Counted from the first letter of the stretch, positions 34,661-45,679 are shown. The stretch is DNA of 64,000 nucleotides from Paraburkholderia sp. (GCA_004322045.1 SCRN01000002.1:35330-99329), one strand, 5' to 3'. Notes: generated by a model from the letters alone, not told the origin. Numbers and translations: made by a program.

Positions 34661-36205
34661 ATGGCGCAACCGCCGTACGTGTTGTCGGCGCGCTCGATCG
34701 TAAAAAGCTTCGGCCCGACGAGCGTGCTGAAAGGGTGCGATTTGTCGATTGCGCCGGGCGAGGTGCATGCCTTTCTCGGCGGCAACGGCGCGGGCAAGTC
34801 GACCTTCATCAAAATCGTCGCGGGTCAGTACGAACCCGACGGCGGAACGCTCGAATTCGACGGAAAGCGGCTAGGCAGGGCGGCCACCACGCAAGTCGAG
34901 GACGGCGCGATTTCCGTCGTGAACCAGGAGCTCGCGCTGCTGCCGCATTTGTCCGTCGCGGAAAACATCGCGATGCCGCGATTCAGACGCGCGGCGCAAA
35001 AGTACAGCGAGCGTGCTGCGGTAGCGCTTGCGATCGAAGCGCTCGCGCTGATCGATCCGCACTTTGCGCGCGAAGCGGCTGGCCGCCTGGTTGGCGATCT
35101 GAGTTTGCACGAGCGGCAACTCGTCGAAATCGCGCGTGCGCTCGGCTCGGGCGCGAAGCTTCTGCTGCTCGACGAGCCCACGGCGAATCTGACGGCGGCG
35201 GAGACGGGACGTCTGTTTGCGGTGATAAGACGGCTCGTGAAAGAGACCGGTCTCGCGGTGCTGTTCGTCTCGCACCGGATGCGCGAGATTCGGCAGATTG
35301 CAGACGTCTGCACGATCATTCGCGACGGAAAGACCTCCGTCGACCGGGTAGCGCTGAGCGCGATCACGGACGGCGAAATCATCGAGTCCATGGGGCAGAG
35401 CGTGGCAACAGAAGATCATTCGTGGTCGCGAGCGCAAGCGCAAGCGCAAGCGCAAGCGCAAGCGCGTGCATCGTCGGGCTCCGGCGCTGTCCAACACGCG
35501 ACGCAGGGTGACGAGTTCGCCCTCGCACACTCGGACATCACGCTGACGATTCCCGCCGGTTCGATCGTGGGGTTAGCTGGTGCGCCGACCGGCCCGATTG
35601 CGTTGATCGAAGCGTTGACCGGACAAGCGGTCCACCGCGAATGGTCGATCACGCGTAACGGCGCACAGATGAGATATGCGAGTTGCGCCGCGGCGGCGCG
35701 CGCCGGCGTCGGGTTCGTTTCGGGCGACCGTGCGAACAAGGGCATCCTCGCCACACTGCCGATCATCGACAACCTGATGGCCGCGCGGCGCATCGTCGAG
35801 CGGCGCGGTATCGCTCGCGGCGAGGAAGCCGAGCGCGGCGCACGCTTGATCGACGCGCTGAATATCCGGGCGCGTTCGCTGTGGGATTTGCCCGCGACGT
35901 TGAGCGGCGGGACGCAACAGAAGCTGCTGATCGCGCGCTGGCTGCCGCTCAAACCCAAGTTGCTGGTGCTGGAAGAGCCGACGCGCGGCGTCGACATCCG
36001 CACCAAGCACGAGATCTACGCCTTGATCCGCAAGCTGATGGCGCAGGGGACCTCGGTGCTTTGGTGGTCGACGGAATACATCGAGCTCGTCGAGTTGTGC
36101 GAGACGGTGCTGACGTTCGACTTGGACGGTCTCCCGACGGGCGTGCTGAACGGCTCTGACGTGAACGAAACAGATTTGGCCCATGCAACAGGCATGGCGG
36201 CCTAG
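34661..36205 (+). CDS. Sugar ABC transporter ATP-binding protein (RbsA/XylG type, two ATPase domains)
   Basis: A 514-residue tandem ATPase. Domain 1 has Walker A GGNGAGKSTFIKI, signature region LSLHERQLVEIARAL and Walker B LLLLDEPTANLT. Domain 2 has a degenerate Walker A (LAGAPTGPIALIEAL, without the GK[ST]), the signature LSGGTQQKLLIARWL and Walker B LLVLEEPTRGVD. This split of one active and one degenerate site is normal for the CUT2 family. The linker at residues 258-267 is an Ala-Gln repeat made by a GCGCAA tandem repeat, which is not a family feature. It is first of three transporter genes; substrate unknown. Confidence 0.88.
   Translation: MAQPPYVLSARSIVKSFGPTSVLKGCDLSIAPGEVHAFLGGNGAGKSTFIKIVAGQYEPDGGTLEFDGKRLGRAATTQVEDGAISVVNQELALLPHLSVAENIAMPRFRRAAQKYSERAAVALAIEALALIDPHFAREAAGRLVGDLSLHERQLVEIARALGSGAKLLLLDEPTANLTAAETGRLFAVIRRLVKETGLAVLFVSHRMREIRQIADVCTIIRDGKTSVDRVALSAITDGEIIESMGQSVATEDHSWSRAQAQAQAQAQARASSGSGAVQHATQGDEFALAHSDITLTIPAGSIVGLAGAPTGPIALIEALTGQAVHREWSITRNGAQMRYASCAAAARAGVGFVSGDRANKGILATLPIIDNLMAARRIVERRGIARGEEAERGARLIDALNIRARSLWDLPATLSGGTQQKLLIARWLPLKPKLLVLEEPTRGVDIRTKHEIYALIRKLMAQGTSVLWWSTEYIELVELCETVLTFDLDGLPTGVLNGSDVNETDLAHATGMAA
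35432..35461 (+). repeat. GCGCAA hexamer tandem repeat inside the ABC ATPase gene
   Basis: Five perfect copies of GCGCAA in frame encode (Ala-Gln)5 in the linker between the two ATPase domains. Slippage by one unit would add or remove two residues without a frameshift. Confidence 0.85.
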
Positions 36206-36236
36206 TGCCCCCTCGCTATTCCAATCGGAGACAACG

Positions 36237-37232
36237 ATGAAGTCGGTCACCCATGCTCTTGCCGGAGAACGAGACCAGCCGCGCCGATACGCCCGGCGCG
36301 TGCTGTCGACGTACCGCACGGAAATCGCGATAGCGATCGCCATCGGCATCGTCGAATTGGCGGTCGGCGCGCTCGTGCCTGCCGCGCTGTCCGGCGGCAA
36401 CATCGCCAACGTCATGCAGGCCTGCGCACCGCTCGCGATCATGTCTTTCGGAGTACTGCTCGTCATCATCACGGGCGGTATCGATCTTTCGGTCGGATCC
36501 GTGTTTTCGTTGACGGGCATGGTGACGGGCCTTGCCATGGCACATGGATATGGCGCAATCGCAAGCAGCCTGGTTGGGCTTTCGGTGGGGGTGCTCATCG
36601 GCGCGATCAACGGAGCGCTCGTCACCTTCGTGGGTCTTGCGCCGTTCGTCGTAACTTTGAGCACCTACGCCATTGCCGGGAGCTTGGCGTTCATTGTGAC
36701 GAACGGCAATTCTCTGCCGATCTCCAATCCCGACTATTGGCTGCTCGATGCGGGCACGCTGGTGCCGGGCGTGCCCAATTATCTGCTGTGGTGCTTGCTG
36801 CTGCTCGTTGCGATCGAACTGTCCCTGCGCAAAGTCGTGGCCGGCCGCTGGCTGTATGCGGTCGGTAGCAGCAGTTCCTCCGCGCGGGTCATCGGCATTC
36901 CAGTTAATCGCGTGCGCGTCGCTGCCTATCTGCTGTCGGGACTGTTGGCGTCGTTCGCGGGCATCGTCAGCGTGTCCTACGTGAGCAATGCCGAGGCGAC
37001 GGCCGGTTCGAGCCTGATGCTGCAGGCAATCGCGGCCGTGGTGATCGGCGGCGCGAGCCTATTCGGCGGGACGGGTTCCGCAATCGGCGCACTGCTGGGC
37101 TCGCTGATGATCACGGTCATCCAAAACGGCGCCAACCTGATCGGTGTGAACAGCTTCTGGCAAGGCGCCGTGACAGGCATCGTCATTCTAATCGCGGTGC
37201 TGGTCGACCGCATGACTAAAGCGCGGCGCTAA
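36237..37232 (+). CDS. Sugar ABC transporter permease (RbsC type)
   Basis: A 331-residue inner-membrane permease with about 8-10 spans. The CUT2 family signatures are GVLLVIITGGIDLSVGSVFSLTGM and VIGGASLFGGTGSAIGALLG near the C-terminus. A CGGAGAC site lies just before the ATG at 36237. It forms the channel for the substrate delivered by the binding protein encoded 30 bases downstream. Confidence 0.9.
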   Translation: MKSVTHALAGERDQPRRYARRVLSTYRTEIAIAIAIGIVELAVGALVPAALSGGNIANVMQACAPLAIMSFGVLLVIITGGIDLSVGSVFSLTGMVTGLAMAHGYGAIASSLVGLSVGVLIGAINGALVTFVGLAPFVVTLSTYAIAGSLAFIVTNGNSLPISNPDYWLLDAGTLVPGVPNYLLWCLLLLVAIELSLRKVVAGRWLYAVGSSSSSARVIGIPVNRVRVAAYLLSGLLASFAGIVSVSYVSNAEATAGSSLMLQAIAAVVIGGASLFGGTGSAIGALLGSLMITVIQNGANLIGVNSFWQGAVTGIVILIAVLVDRMTKARR

Positions 37233-37262
37233 GCCGTATCAACGAGGCTAAAGGAGACAAGC

Positions 37263-38279
37263 GTGAACCTCACTCTTTCGAACAACGGTAGTGGATCGGG
37301 AAAGTTATTGAAGGGCCTGATAGCCGCAACCGCATTGCTGGGCTACGCCGCACTGCCGCAAGCAGCGTTCGCGCAAAGCAAGCCGACCGTTGCTTACATT
37401 GCGCCGTCGTTGGACATTTCGTACTGGCAATGGGTGGCCTACGGCGTCAAGCAGCGCGCCCAGGAACTGGGGATGAACTACGTCGAACTCACATCGGAGA
37501 ACTCGCCCGCGAAGCAAATGGACAACGTGCACACGGCGCTCACACGCGGCGTCAGCGCGATCGTCATGGGGCCGGTCAGTTCGACGAGCACGCCGCCTGT
37601 CCTGCGCGTGCTGAAGGAAAAGTCGGTGCCGATCGCATTTGCCGGTATCGGGCCGGCCGCAGGGCAAACCGACTTTACCTCGGCGGTCACGGCCAACAAC
37701 TATGAAACGGGCAAGGCGGAAGGCGCCTACGTTTGCAAGTTGGCGAAGCAACGTGGCGGCAACAAAGTCGCCATGTTGTCGCTGCCGCTGGACCGGGAAA
37801 ATGCGCAAAAGTATATGAAGGGCGCACAAGAATCGTTCAAAGCGGATGGATGCGACCTGGTCCAAGTGCTGCAGACGCATGGCCTCACCGTCAATGAAGC
37901 AATCGCGCAGGCCAATGACGTGCTGACGGCGCACCCGGATATCAAAGCGATTTACGGTATGTACGACGAAGCCGCGATCGGTGCGGCGAAAGCGCTGCAA
38001 ACAAGAGGTCTGACAGGCAAGGTGGCGGTCGTCACCGCCGATGGCAGTCCGACGACCATCCATTTGCTACGAGAGGGTGCGATCGAAGGCGTGTTTCTGC
38101 AAGAAGCCGTTGGCCAGGGGATAGATGCGACCACGCAGGTCTTCAACGCACTGAACCACAAGCCGACGACCCGAGAAGTCGCATTGAACGAGCCGCTCGT
38201 GACGCATGACACGATCGATCAGTCCGACGCACAAGCCAAGCTCAAGCGTGTCTATCCGCCTTCGGCCGGAAGCTATTGA
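37263..38279 (+). CDS. Sugar ABC transporter substrate-binding protein (RbsB type)
   Basis: A 338-residue periplasmic protein of the Peripla_BP_4 family. The signal peptide ends near QAAFA-QSK. The mature protein starts [30 protein letters not shown], the usual first strand and helix, and has [12 protein letters not shown] and [19 protein letters not shown]. The GTG start has AAAGGAGAC upstream. It is more divergent than ribose or xylose binding proteins, so the ligand cannot be named. Confidence 0.88.
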   Translation: MNLTLSNNGSGSGKLLKGLIAATALLGYAALPQAAFAQSKPTVAYIAPSLDISYWQWVAYGVKQRAQELGMNYVELTSENSPAKQMDNVHTALTRGVSAIVMGPVSSTSTPPVLRVLKEKSVPIAFAGIGPAAGQTDFTSAVTANNYETGKAEGAYVCKLAKQRGGNKVAMLSLPLDRENAQKYMKGAQESFKADGCDLVQVLQTHGLTVNEAIAQANDVLTAHPDIKAIYGMYDEAAIGAAKALQTRGLTGKVAVVTADGSPTTIHLLREGAIEGVFLQEAVGQGIDATTQVFNALNHKPTTREVALNEPLVTHDTIDQSDAQAKLKRVYPPSAGSY

Positions 38280-38313
38280 TCGATTAATGGATTGATCGCG
38301 CACGCGATGTGCG

Positions 38314-38337
38314 GCCGCCGCGCGTCGGAGCGGCGGC
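38314..38337 (+). terminator. GC hairpin between the binding-protein and amidohydrolase genes
   Basis: Arms GCCGCCG / CGGCGGC (7 bases) with a 10-base loop, 35 bases after the binding-protein stop. There is no T run. Such hairpins often stabilise the binding-protein mRNA and lower expression of the next gene. Confidence 0.4.
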
Positions 38338-38375
38338 GCTTCGTTCGCAGCGAAACGACAAGTTCAGGAGACGCC

Positions 38376-39272
38376 ATGGAAAGCTTGCCCATCATCGACC
38401 CGCATCACCACCTCTACGATCTGCGCACGGGGAACTATCCGTGGCTGCAGGGACCGATGCTCGAACGCGTGTTCGGCGACTATTCTGCGATTCGCAAAGA
38501 CTATTTGATCGAAGACTTCTTGGAGGATATCCAGCACCAAAACGTGGTGAAGACCGTGCACTTGCAGGTCGAGTATGATCACAACGACCCTGTGGCCGAG
38601 ACACGCTGGCTGCAAGGTGTGGCGGATCGTCATGGCTACCCGCACGGCATCGTCGCTTTTGCCGATCTGGCTTCGGACGGCGTGCAGTCCGTGCTCGAGG
38701 AGCACTGCGAATACCCCAACGTAAGAGGCATTCGGCAATGCCTGAACTTCCATCGAGATCCCGTAAAGACGTTCATCGACAGTCCGCATCTTATGAGCGA
38801 GAGTCGTTGGCGCCGCGGCTACGCGCTGCTCGAGCGGTACGGCCTATCGTTCGATTTGCAGCTCTATTACACGCAAATGGAGGAGGCGCTTGCACTCGCA
38901 CGCGATTTCCCCAACACGCAGATGGTGCTCAATCATACGGGGATGCCAGTTGATCGCGCCCCCGAGGAAATCGATGGATGGAAAAAAAGCATGAAGCTGC
39001 TGGCGTCTGCGCCCAACGTCTCATGCAAGATTTCGGGGCTAGGTATGGGCGATTGGAAATGGACCGTCGACAGCATTCGACCGTTTGTGCTGCACGCGAT
39101 CGAAGCGTTCGGCGCAGCGCGATGCATGTTCGCGAGTAACTTTCCGGTCGACAAGCTTTTCAGCAGCTATGACGATGTGTTCAACGCGTTCAAAGCGATC
39201 ACGAAGGATTTTTCAACGGATGAGCGGCGCGCGCTGTTTTACGATAATGCCGAGCGCGTGTATCGGTTATAG
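38376..39272 (+). CDS. Amidohydrolase-2 family protein, lactonase-like
   Basis: A 298-residue TIM-barrel metal-dependent hydrolase. The N-terminal IIDPHHHLYD motif gives the metal-binding HxH, and the Asn/His pair in MVLNHTGMP and the terminal segment CMFASNFPVDKLFSSYDDV fit the family of L-fuconolactonase and 2-pyrone-4,6-dicarboxylate lactonase. It probably opens a sugar lactone formed by the SDR dehydrogenase. An AGGAGAC site precedes the start. It is the last gene of the sugar importer operon. Confidence 0.78.
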   Translation: MESLPIIDPHHHLYDLRTGNYPWLQGPMLERVFGDYSAIRKDYLIEDFLEDIQHQNVVKTVHLQVEYDHNDPVAETRWLQGVADRHGYPHGIVAFADLASDGVQSVLEEHCEYPNVRGIRQCLNFHRDPVKTFIDSPHLMSESRWRRGYALLERYGLSFDLQLYYTQMEEALALARDFPNTQMVLNHTGMPVDRAPEEIDGWKKSMKLLASAPNVSCKISGLGMGDWKWTVDSIRPFVLHAIEAFGAARCMFASNFPVDKLFSSYDDVFNAFKAITKDFSTDERRALFYDNAERVYRL

Positions 39273-39434
39273 GTAGACGGCTCGTGCGACGCACGAAGTG
39301 GGCGAGGGCGCAGAACTGTTCGCCGCGGCTCGGGGAACCGGTGACGCCTCGTATGATGTGTCCCATCCGTCGAATTCGCACGGCGCGATTCGTTCGAGGT
39401 CGCGCGGGCTGATGAACGGCTGCCTACCGTGCGT

Positions 39435-41090
<1,656 letters not shown>

Positions 41091-41164
41091 TCAGTGAATC
41101 GACGTGAACCGATAGATCGCGGCGTGTCGACGGATCATTGTTTCGCAATCGAGAGAGTCCGAGC

Positions 41165-41178
41165 TTGACGGCGATCAA
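41165..41178. promoter_or_regulatory. FNR/ANR-like box 1 upstream of the groEL-like gene
   Basis: TTGACGGCGATCAA, one base from TTGAT-N4-ATCAA. The centre is 126 bases before the groEL-like start. Confidence 0.6.
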
Positions 41179-41218
41179 GACCGAGCGGGCGCGCGCTCGC
41201 TCGCGCGAGCGCCGTTCG

Positions 41219-41232
41219 TTGACTCACGTCAA
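41219..41232. promoter_or_regulatory. FNR/CRP-family-like palindrome 2 upstream of groEL-like and polX
   Basis: TTGACTCACGTCAA is a perfect TTGAC-N4-GTCAA palindrome of FNR/DNR shape. It is 54 bases from box 1, i.e. about five helical turns, so both would lie on the same DNA face. Confidence 0.5.
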
Positions 41233-41445
41233 CATCGACCGGGGCGTGGGGGCTACGCTGAACACGAATGGCCGCCGGCGATGGCGGTGCGGCGTTGTTC
41301 AGACGTTTGCGCGAGGCGTGCCATGAATGCTCGCACGAGATCGTTCGAAGGCGGCCAGCGTATGCCCGTCGATTACGAACTCGAATACGATCCCGGCGCA
41401 CATCGGTTGTGCGTCGATTCGCGACTTTAGCGCGGTCATACGCTC

Positions 41446-43206
41446 ATGCCGCTTCACAACGCCGAAATTGCCTCGATCTTTCTAGAGATCGCAGACCTGC
41501 TCGAAATCCAAGGGCAAAATCCGTTTCGCATCCGCGCTTACCGCAACGCGGCGCGCTCGGTCGGGGAGTTCGGCACGAGCGTGGCGGCAATGATCGAGCA
41601 GAACGAAGACCTCAAAGCGATCCCCGGCATCGGCGACGACCTGGCGAGCAAAATGCGGGAGATCGCAGCAAGCGGGAAATGCGATTTGCTCGAGCGTTTG
41701 CACCATGAGATGCCTGCGGCGATCACCGAGTTGCTGCAGGTACAAGGGTTGGGGCCGAAGCGCGTGCGCGCCATTCACGATGCGCTTCACGTGCAGACGA
41801 TCGATGCGCTATACCGCGCGGCGAAGGAGGGACGAATCCGTGAGCTGCCCGGCTTCGGCGAAAAGACCGAGGCGCACATCGTCGAAACGATCGAAGCGCA
41901 TTTGCACAAATCGCGCCGCTTCAAGCTGGCGCTGGCGGAGCAGTATGCGCAGCCGCTCATGGCTTATCTGAGAGCAACGAGCGATGTGGGCGACGTCGTC
42001 GCTGCGGGAAGCTTTCGCCGCCGCGCAGCAACGGTGGGCGATTTGGACATTCTCGTCGCCGCGCGCGACGCCGCCGTCGCGTCCGCCGTCATGCGACGTT
42101 TCGTGCGCTACGACGAGGTTGCCGAGGTATTGTCCCTCGGCGAGACGCGCGCGAGCGTCACGTTGCGCAGTGGTATGCAGGTGGATCTACGAGTGGTGGC
42201 TCCCGCAAGCTTCGGCGCCGCGCTCGTGTATTTCACGGGCTCTAAGGCGCATAACATCGCCATGCGCCGCATTGCGCAGGCGCGCGGGTTGAAGATCAAC
42301 GAATACGGCGTATTTCGGAAAGACGCGCGCATCGCCGGCGAGACCGAGGAATCGGTGTACGACGCGATCGGGCTGCCATGGATTCCCGCGCAATTGCGGG
42401 AAAACCGTGGCGAACTCCAAGCGGCCGGCGCGCATCGGCTACCGGCGCTCGTTGAACGCGGCGACTTGCGAGGCGACCTTCATGCGCATACTAGCGCCAG
42501 CGACGGGCGCGATAGCGTGCTCGACATGGCGCTCGCGGCGCGCGAGCGCGGCCTGTCCTATCTCGCGATCACCGACCACTCGCCGCGCTTGGCTGTCGCT
42601 CATGGTCTCGATGCCAAGCGCCTGGCGAAACAGCTCGAAGAGATCGATCGGGTCAACCACAGGCTGGACGGCATCACCGTACTCAAAGGCATCGAAGTCG
42701 ATATTTTGGAGGATGGGAGCTTGGATTTGCCGGATGCGATCCTGATGTGCCTGGACGTCGTCGTGGTTGCGGTTCATAGCCACTTCGACTTGCCTCGCGC
42801 GAAACAGACGGAGCGCGTGCTGCGCGCGCTCGAGCATCCATGTTGTTCGATCCTCGCGCACCCGACTGGGCGATTGATCGAGGAGCGAGAGCCGTGCGAT
42901 ATCGATCTCGTGCGCGTCATTCGCAAGGCCCGCGAACGCGGCTGCCATCTCGAGTTGAACGCGCATCCGGAGCGGCTCGATTTGGCCGATACATACTGCC
43001 GGATGGCAAAGGCGGAAGGCGTGCTGGTTTCGATCAATTCGGATGCGCACGGGCGGCTCGACTTCGACAACGTGCGCTACGGCATCGACGAAGCGCGGCG
43101 CGGTTGGCTCGAAAAGCGCGACGTACTGAACACGCGGACGCTCGATGAACTGCGGCCACTCATTCGACGCCCGACGATGGCGACGGTTTCAGATCTGCGC
43201 GGTTGA
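41446..43206 (+). CDS. polX: DNA polymerase/3'-5' exonuclease PolX
   Basis: A 586-residue family X polymerase fused to a PHP phosphoesterase. N-terminal helix-hairpin-helix repeats (IPGIGDDLASKM, VQGLGPKRVRAIH, LPGFGEKTE) lead to the polymerase domain with catalytic Asp residues in VGDLDILVAA and VDLRVV. The C-terminal PHP domain starts GDLHAHTSASDG and has later metal ligands in ITDHSPRLAV and SINSDAHG. It fills short gaps and trims 3' ends in base-excision repair. The ribosome site is weak. It is divergent from the groEL-like gene. Confidence 0.93.
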   Translation: MPLHNAEIASIFLEIADLLEIQGQNPFRIRAYRNAARSVGEFGTSVAAMIEQNEDLKAIPGIGDDLASKMREIAASGKCDLLERLHHEMPAAITELLQVQGLGPKRVRAIHDALHVQTIDALYRAAKEGRIRELPGFGEKTEAHIVETIEAHLHKSRRFKLALAEQYAQPLMAYLRATSDVGDVVAAGSFRRRAATVGDLDILVAARDAAVASAVMRRFVRYDEVAEVLSLGETRASVTLRSGMQVDLRVVAPASFGAALVYFTGSKAHNIAMRRIAQARGLKINEYGVFRKDARIAGETEESVYDAIGLPWIPAQLRENRGELQAAGAHRLPALVERGDLRGDLHAHTSASDGRDSVLDMALAARERGLSYLAITDHSPRLAVAHGLDAKRLAKQLEEIDRVNHRLDGITVLKGIEVDILEDGSLDLPDAILMCLDVVVVAVHSHFDLPRAKQTERVLRALEHPCCSILAHPTGRLIEEREPCDIDLVRVIRKARERGCHLELNAHPERLDLADTYCRMAKAEGVLVSINSDAHGRLDFDNVRYGIDEARRGWLEKRDVLNTRTLDELRPLIRRPTMATVSDLRG

Positions 43207-43843
43207 CTTGGAGCAACGCGGCCTGTTTCAGCATTTGAATGGCTTCGTCGTCGTCGACCTGCGAGAACGAGCGATAGAACTCGCCAACCGAGTAGAAAGC
43301 GGGAGGGGTCTGAAGACAGACGACCAAATCGGCGAATCGCCGGACGTGCTCCAAGCTCTCCGGCGCCGCCACCGGTACGGCGCATATGAGCGTTGCCGGG
43401 TTCGCCGCTCTCACGGCGTGAAGCGCGGCGATCATGGTTGCGCCCGTCGCCAGCCCATCGTCCACGACGATGACGATGCGCCCGGCTGGGTCGGCCGGCG
43501 GACGCACTGCCGAGTATTGGCTTCGGCGCATCCGAAGCACGTCGAGCTGATGCTGTTTTTCTTCTTCGAGATAGCGGTCGCTGACGCCAAGATCGGCGAT
43601 GTGCTCAGACAAATAGGTCCAACCGGTTTCGTCTACCGCGCCGATCGCCAATTCGGGCTGAAAGGGCGCACGCAGCTTGCGTACGAGAACGACGTCGAGC
43701 TCGCCTTGCAAGCGAGCCGCAAGCACGCTGCCCATCTCCAGCGCGCCGCGCGGTATCGCGAGGATCAACGGGTGATGGCCGCGGTATCGGTCCAGGCTCA
43801 AGGCGAGCTGTTCGGCGGCATCTTTGCGGTCGGCGAATATCAT
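43160..43843 (-). CDS. Phosphoribosyltransferase-fold protein
   Basis: A 227-residue type I phosphoribosyltransferase domain protein. The PRPP-binding motif is VVDDGLATGATM (residues about 125-136), preceded by VVLVRKLRAPFQPELAIGAVDETG. These standalone proteins are common in stress and dormancy clusters; their base substrate is unknown. AAGGAGAG precedes the start at 43843. Its 3' end overlaps the end of polX by 47 bases, tail to tail, which is unusual overlap between two conserved proteins. Confidence 0.82.
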   Translation of the reverse strand: MIFADRKDAAEQLALSLDRYRGHHPLILAIPRGALEMGSVLAARLQGELDVVLVRKLRAPFQPELAIGAVDETGWTYLSEHIADLGVSDRYLEEEKQHQLDVLRMRRSQYSAVRPPADPAGRIVIVVDDGLATGATMIAALHAVRAANPATLICAVPVAAPESLEHVRRFADLVVCLQTPPAFYSVGEFYRSFSQVDDDEAIQMLKQAALLQVNRADLKPSPSSGVE

Positions 43844-43969
43844 GGACGCTCTCCTTCGATATGGCCGAACGCTTCGCCTGCCAGGCGGCCGGCATGGAAC
43901 GCTCCCGCCGCCACAGCCACGGCGGCATGGCCAACTGCAACGAGCGTATGCGCCGCGCGTTCTGAGGTG

Positions 43970-43983
43970 TTGACGTGCATCAA
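43970..43983. promoter_or_regulatory. FNR/ANR-like box between the phosphoribosyltransferase and DUF3326 genes
   Basis: TTGACGTGCATCAA, one base from the consensus TTGAT-N4-ATCAA. The centre is 73 bases before the DUF3326 start, which matches activation at about -41.5 with a leader near 30 bases. It could also serve the divergent gene. Confidence 0.65.
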
Positions 43984-44048
43984 TCTCACGGTTCTCCCCC
44001 CCGCCCATAATCCATTTTGACGCATTGTCCGCCCTCGGGAGGCCAGCC

Positions 44049-45431
44049 ATGCAAGTGCGAGAATTCGAGCTTGACGTTCCGGTCGACCCGTCATCGGTGC
44101 CATCCCTTTCCTGGCTCGAAAAAAGGGTAATGACGCAGATCGGGGCCTCTTCGATCCCGGTCAGATTCGTCGTCAACGCTATCGGCGAGACGTCGTGGCG
44201 CTGCGACGTTGCGGTGGTGGAAGGCGTGGCGCCCGAGTTGACCGCGCGCTCGCACTCCCTCTTCGAATTCAGGAAACGCGAGGCGGAGAATACGCACGCA
44301 TTCAACGTCGCGCTGGTCATTCCGACCGGCATCGCCTGCACGATCGGCGGGCATGCGGGAGACGCGAATCCCGTTGTGAAACTGCTGGCGTCGGTGTGCG
44401 ACACGCTCATTACTCACCCGAACGCGGTCAATGCGTCGGACCTCAACGAATTGCCGGACAATGCGCTCTATGTGGAAGGCAGCACGCTGTCCCGGCTCTT
44501 GATGGGCACGGCGGGGCTGCGTCCCACGCGCGCCAATCGCGTGCTTGCCGCTGTGGAAGCGCATGAGCAAGCCCCGGTGCTGAACGCGGCGCTCAACTCG
44601 GTTGCCGCGGCCGTCGCCACGTTCGGCCTTTCGTCCACGGGCGTCGTCCTGATCGATCCGGCTCTGAAGCTCGCGTCGCGTATGACGCCCGCGGGGCGGG
44701 CGAGCGGCGTCGTTCTGCATCTGGACCGCCTGCTCGACGCGGTGCGAGCAAGGCGCGGCCAATTCGACGCGCTCGCCATCTCGACGCGGATCGAGGTGGA
44801 CGCGGCTTGCCGTACGGCCTACTACCGAAGCCACGGCGAACTGGTCAATCCCTGGGGCGGGGTCGAGGCCTTGCTGACTCACGCCGTGTCGACGCTGCTG
44901 GATATCCCCGCCGCGCACGCACCGATGTACGAGTCAGTCGCCGTCGCGCACGAGGACGTGGGCGTCGTCGACGCGCGTATGGCGGCCGAAGCGATATCGG
45001 TCGGCTTCTTCATGTGCGTGCTCAAGGGGCTTCAGCGCAGTCCCCGGATCGTCGTGGACGAGGCTTCCATGCGTGCGCCCAGCGTGCTCACTTCGATGGA
45101 CGTGTCTTGTCTTGTGATCCCGGAAGGCTGCATCGGACTGCCGACGTTGGCGGCGCTCGAACAGGGCATCCCCGTGATCGCGGTGCGGGGCAACGCCAGC
45201 ATGATGCATAACCGGCTGGCGGATTTGCCGTGGGCGCGAGGCCAACTCCACGAAGTCGACAGTTATCTGGAGGCGGCGGGGTTGGTCGCGGCATTGAAGG
45301 GCGGTATCGCGCCGGATGCGTTACGGCGTCCGCTACCGGCGCTGCATGTGGCCAGGCCGGCCCACGCGCCGGAACGCGCAGCGCGGCCCGGGGCTGCGCT
45401 GCCCGAGCCCGACTATCTGCCCGACTTGTGA
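44049..45431 (+). CDS. DUF3326 domain protein
   Basis: A 460-residue protein of unknown function. A strand NVALVIPTGIACTIGGHAGDANPV and the later VVLIDPALKLASRM and CLVIPEGCIGLPTLAALEQGIPVIAV are the DUF3326 landmarks; the glycine-rich loops suggest a nucleotide- or cofactor-binding Rossmann-like fold. I chose the ATG at 44049, preceded by GGGAGG; a TTG 24 bases earlier is in frame but less likely. Its last 19 bases overlap the end of the acyl carrier gene, tail to tail. It is probably driven by the FNR-like box at 43970. Confidence 0.75.
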   Translation: MQVREFELDVPVDPSSVPSLSWLEKRVMTQIGASSIPVRFVVNAIGETSWRCDVAVVEGVAPELTARSHSLFEFRKREAENTHAFNVALVIPTGIACTIGGHAGDANPVVKLLASVCDTLITHPNAVNASDLNELPDNALYVEGSTLSRLLMGTAGLRPTRANRVLAAVEAHEQAPVLNAALNSVAAAVATFGLSSTGVVLIDPALKLASRMTPAGRASGVVLHLDRLLDAVRARRGQFDALAISTRIEVDAACRTAYYRSHGELVNPWGGVEALLTHAVSTLLDIPAAHAPMYESVAVAHEDVGVVDARMAAEAISVGFFMCVLKGLQRSPRIVVDEASMRAPSVLTSMDVSCLVIPEGCIGLPTLAALEQGIPVIAVRGNASMMHNRLADLPWARGQLHEVDSYLEAAGLVAALKGGIAPDALRRPLPALHVARPAHAPERAARPGAALPEPDYLPDL

Positions 45432-45679
45432 GGCGGGTTCATTTTCTTCACGAGGTAAGCCGCGATATCGGCGATCGTGACGAGCCTCTGATAATCGGAT
45501 TCGGGGATCTCGACGTCGAGTCGTTCATGCAGTCTCAACAGGAAGTTGAGCCAGTCGATCGAATCGAGGTCGACCTGAAGGCGAAGCGGGCGATCGTCGC
45601 GCAGCGCTGGCTCCTCGAGTTCCGGTGCAATGGATTTCAAGGTCGCCACCACGACGGCGCGGACATCGGTATCGTTCAT
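45413..45679 (-). CDS. Acyl carrier protein-like protein
   Basis: An 88-residue phosphopantetheine-binding domain. The attachment serine sits in VDLDSIDWLNFLLRLHERLDVEI, in place of the usual DSLD. It overlaps the E2 gene by 4 bases (ATGA), so it belongs to the same operon as E1, E2 and acetyl-CoA synthetase. An ACP inside a dehydrogenase operon is unusual. It may accept an acetyl or acyl group made by the complex or by the ligase. Confidence 0.85.
   Translation of the reverse strand: MNDTDVRAVVVATLKSIAPELEEPALRDDRPLRLQVDLDSIDWLNFLLRLHERLDVEIPESDYQRLVTIADIAAYLVKKMNPPHKSGR

Noticed and set aside
41323..41430. 35-codon ORF upstream of polX
   Set aside because: No ribosome site and no similarity; short enough to occur by chance.
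43840..44025. 61-codon minus-strand frame ending in the start codon of the phosphoribosyltransferase gene
   Set aside because: The stop/start overlap is attractive, but it spans the FNR-like box at 43970, is close to the divergent DUF3326 start and has no recognisable sequence. It is more likely regulatory DNA.
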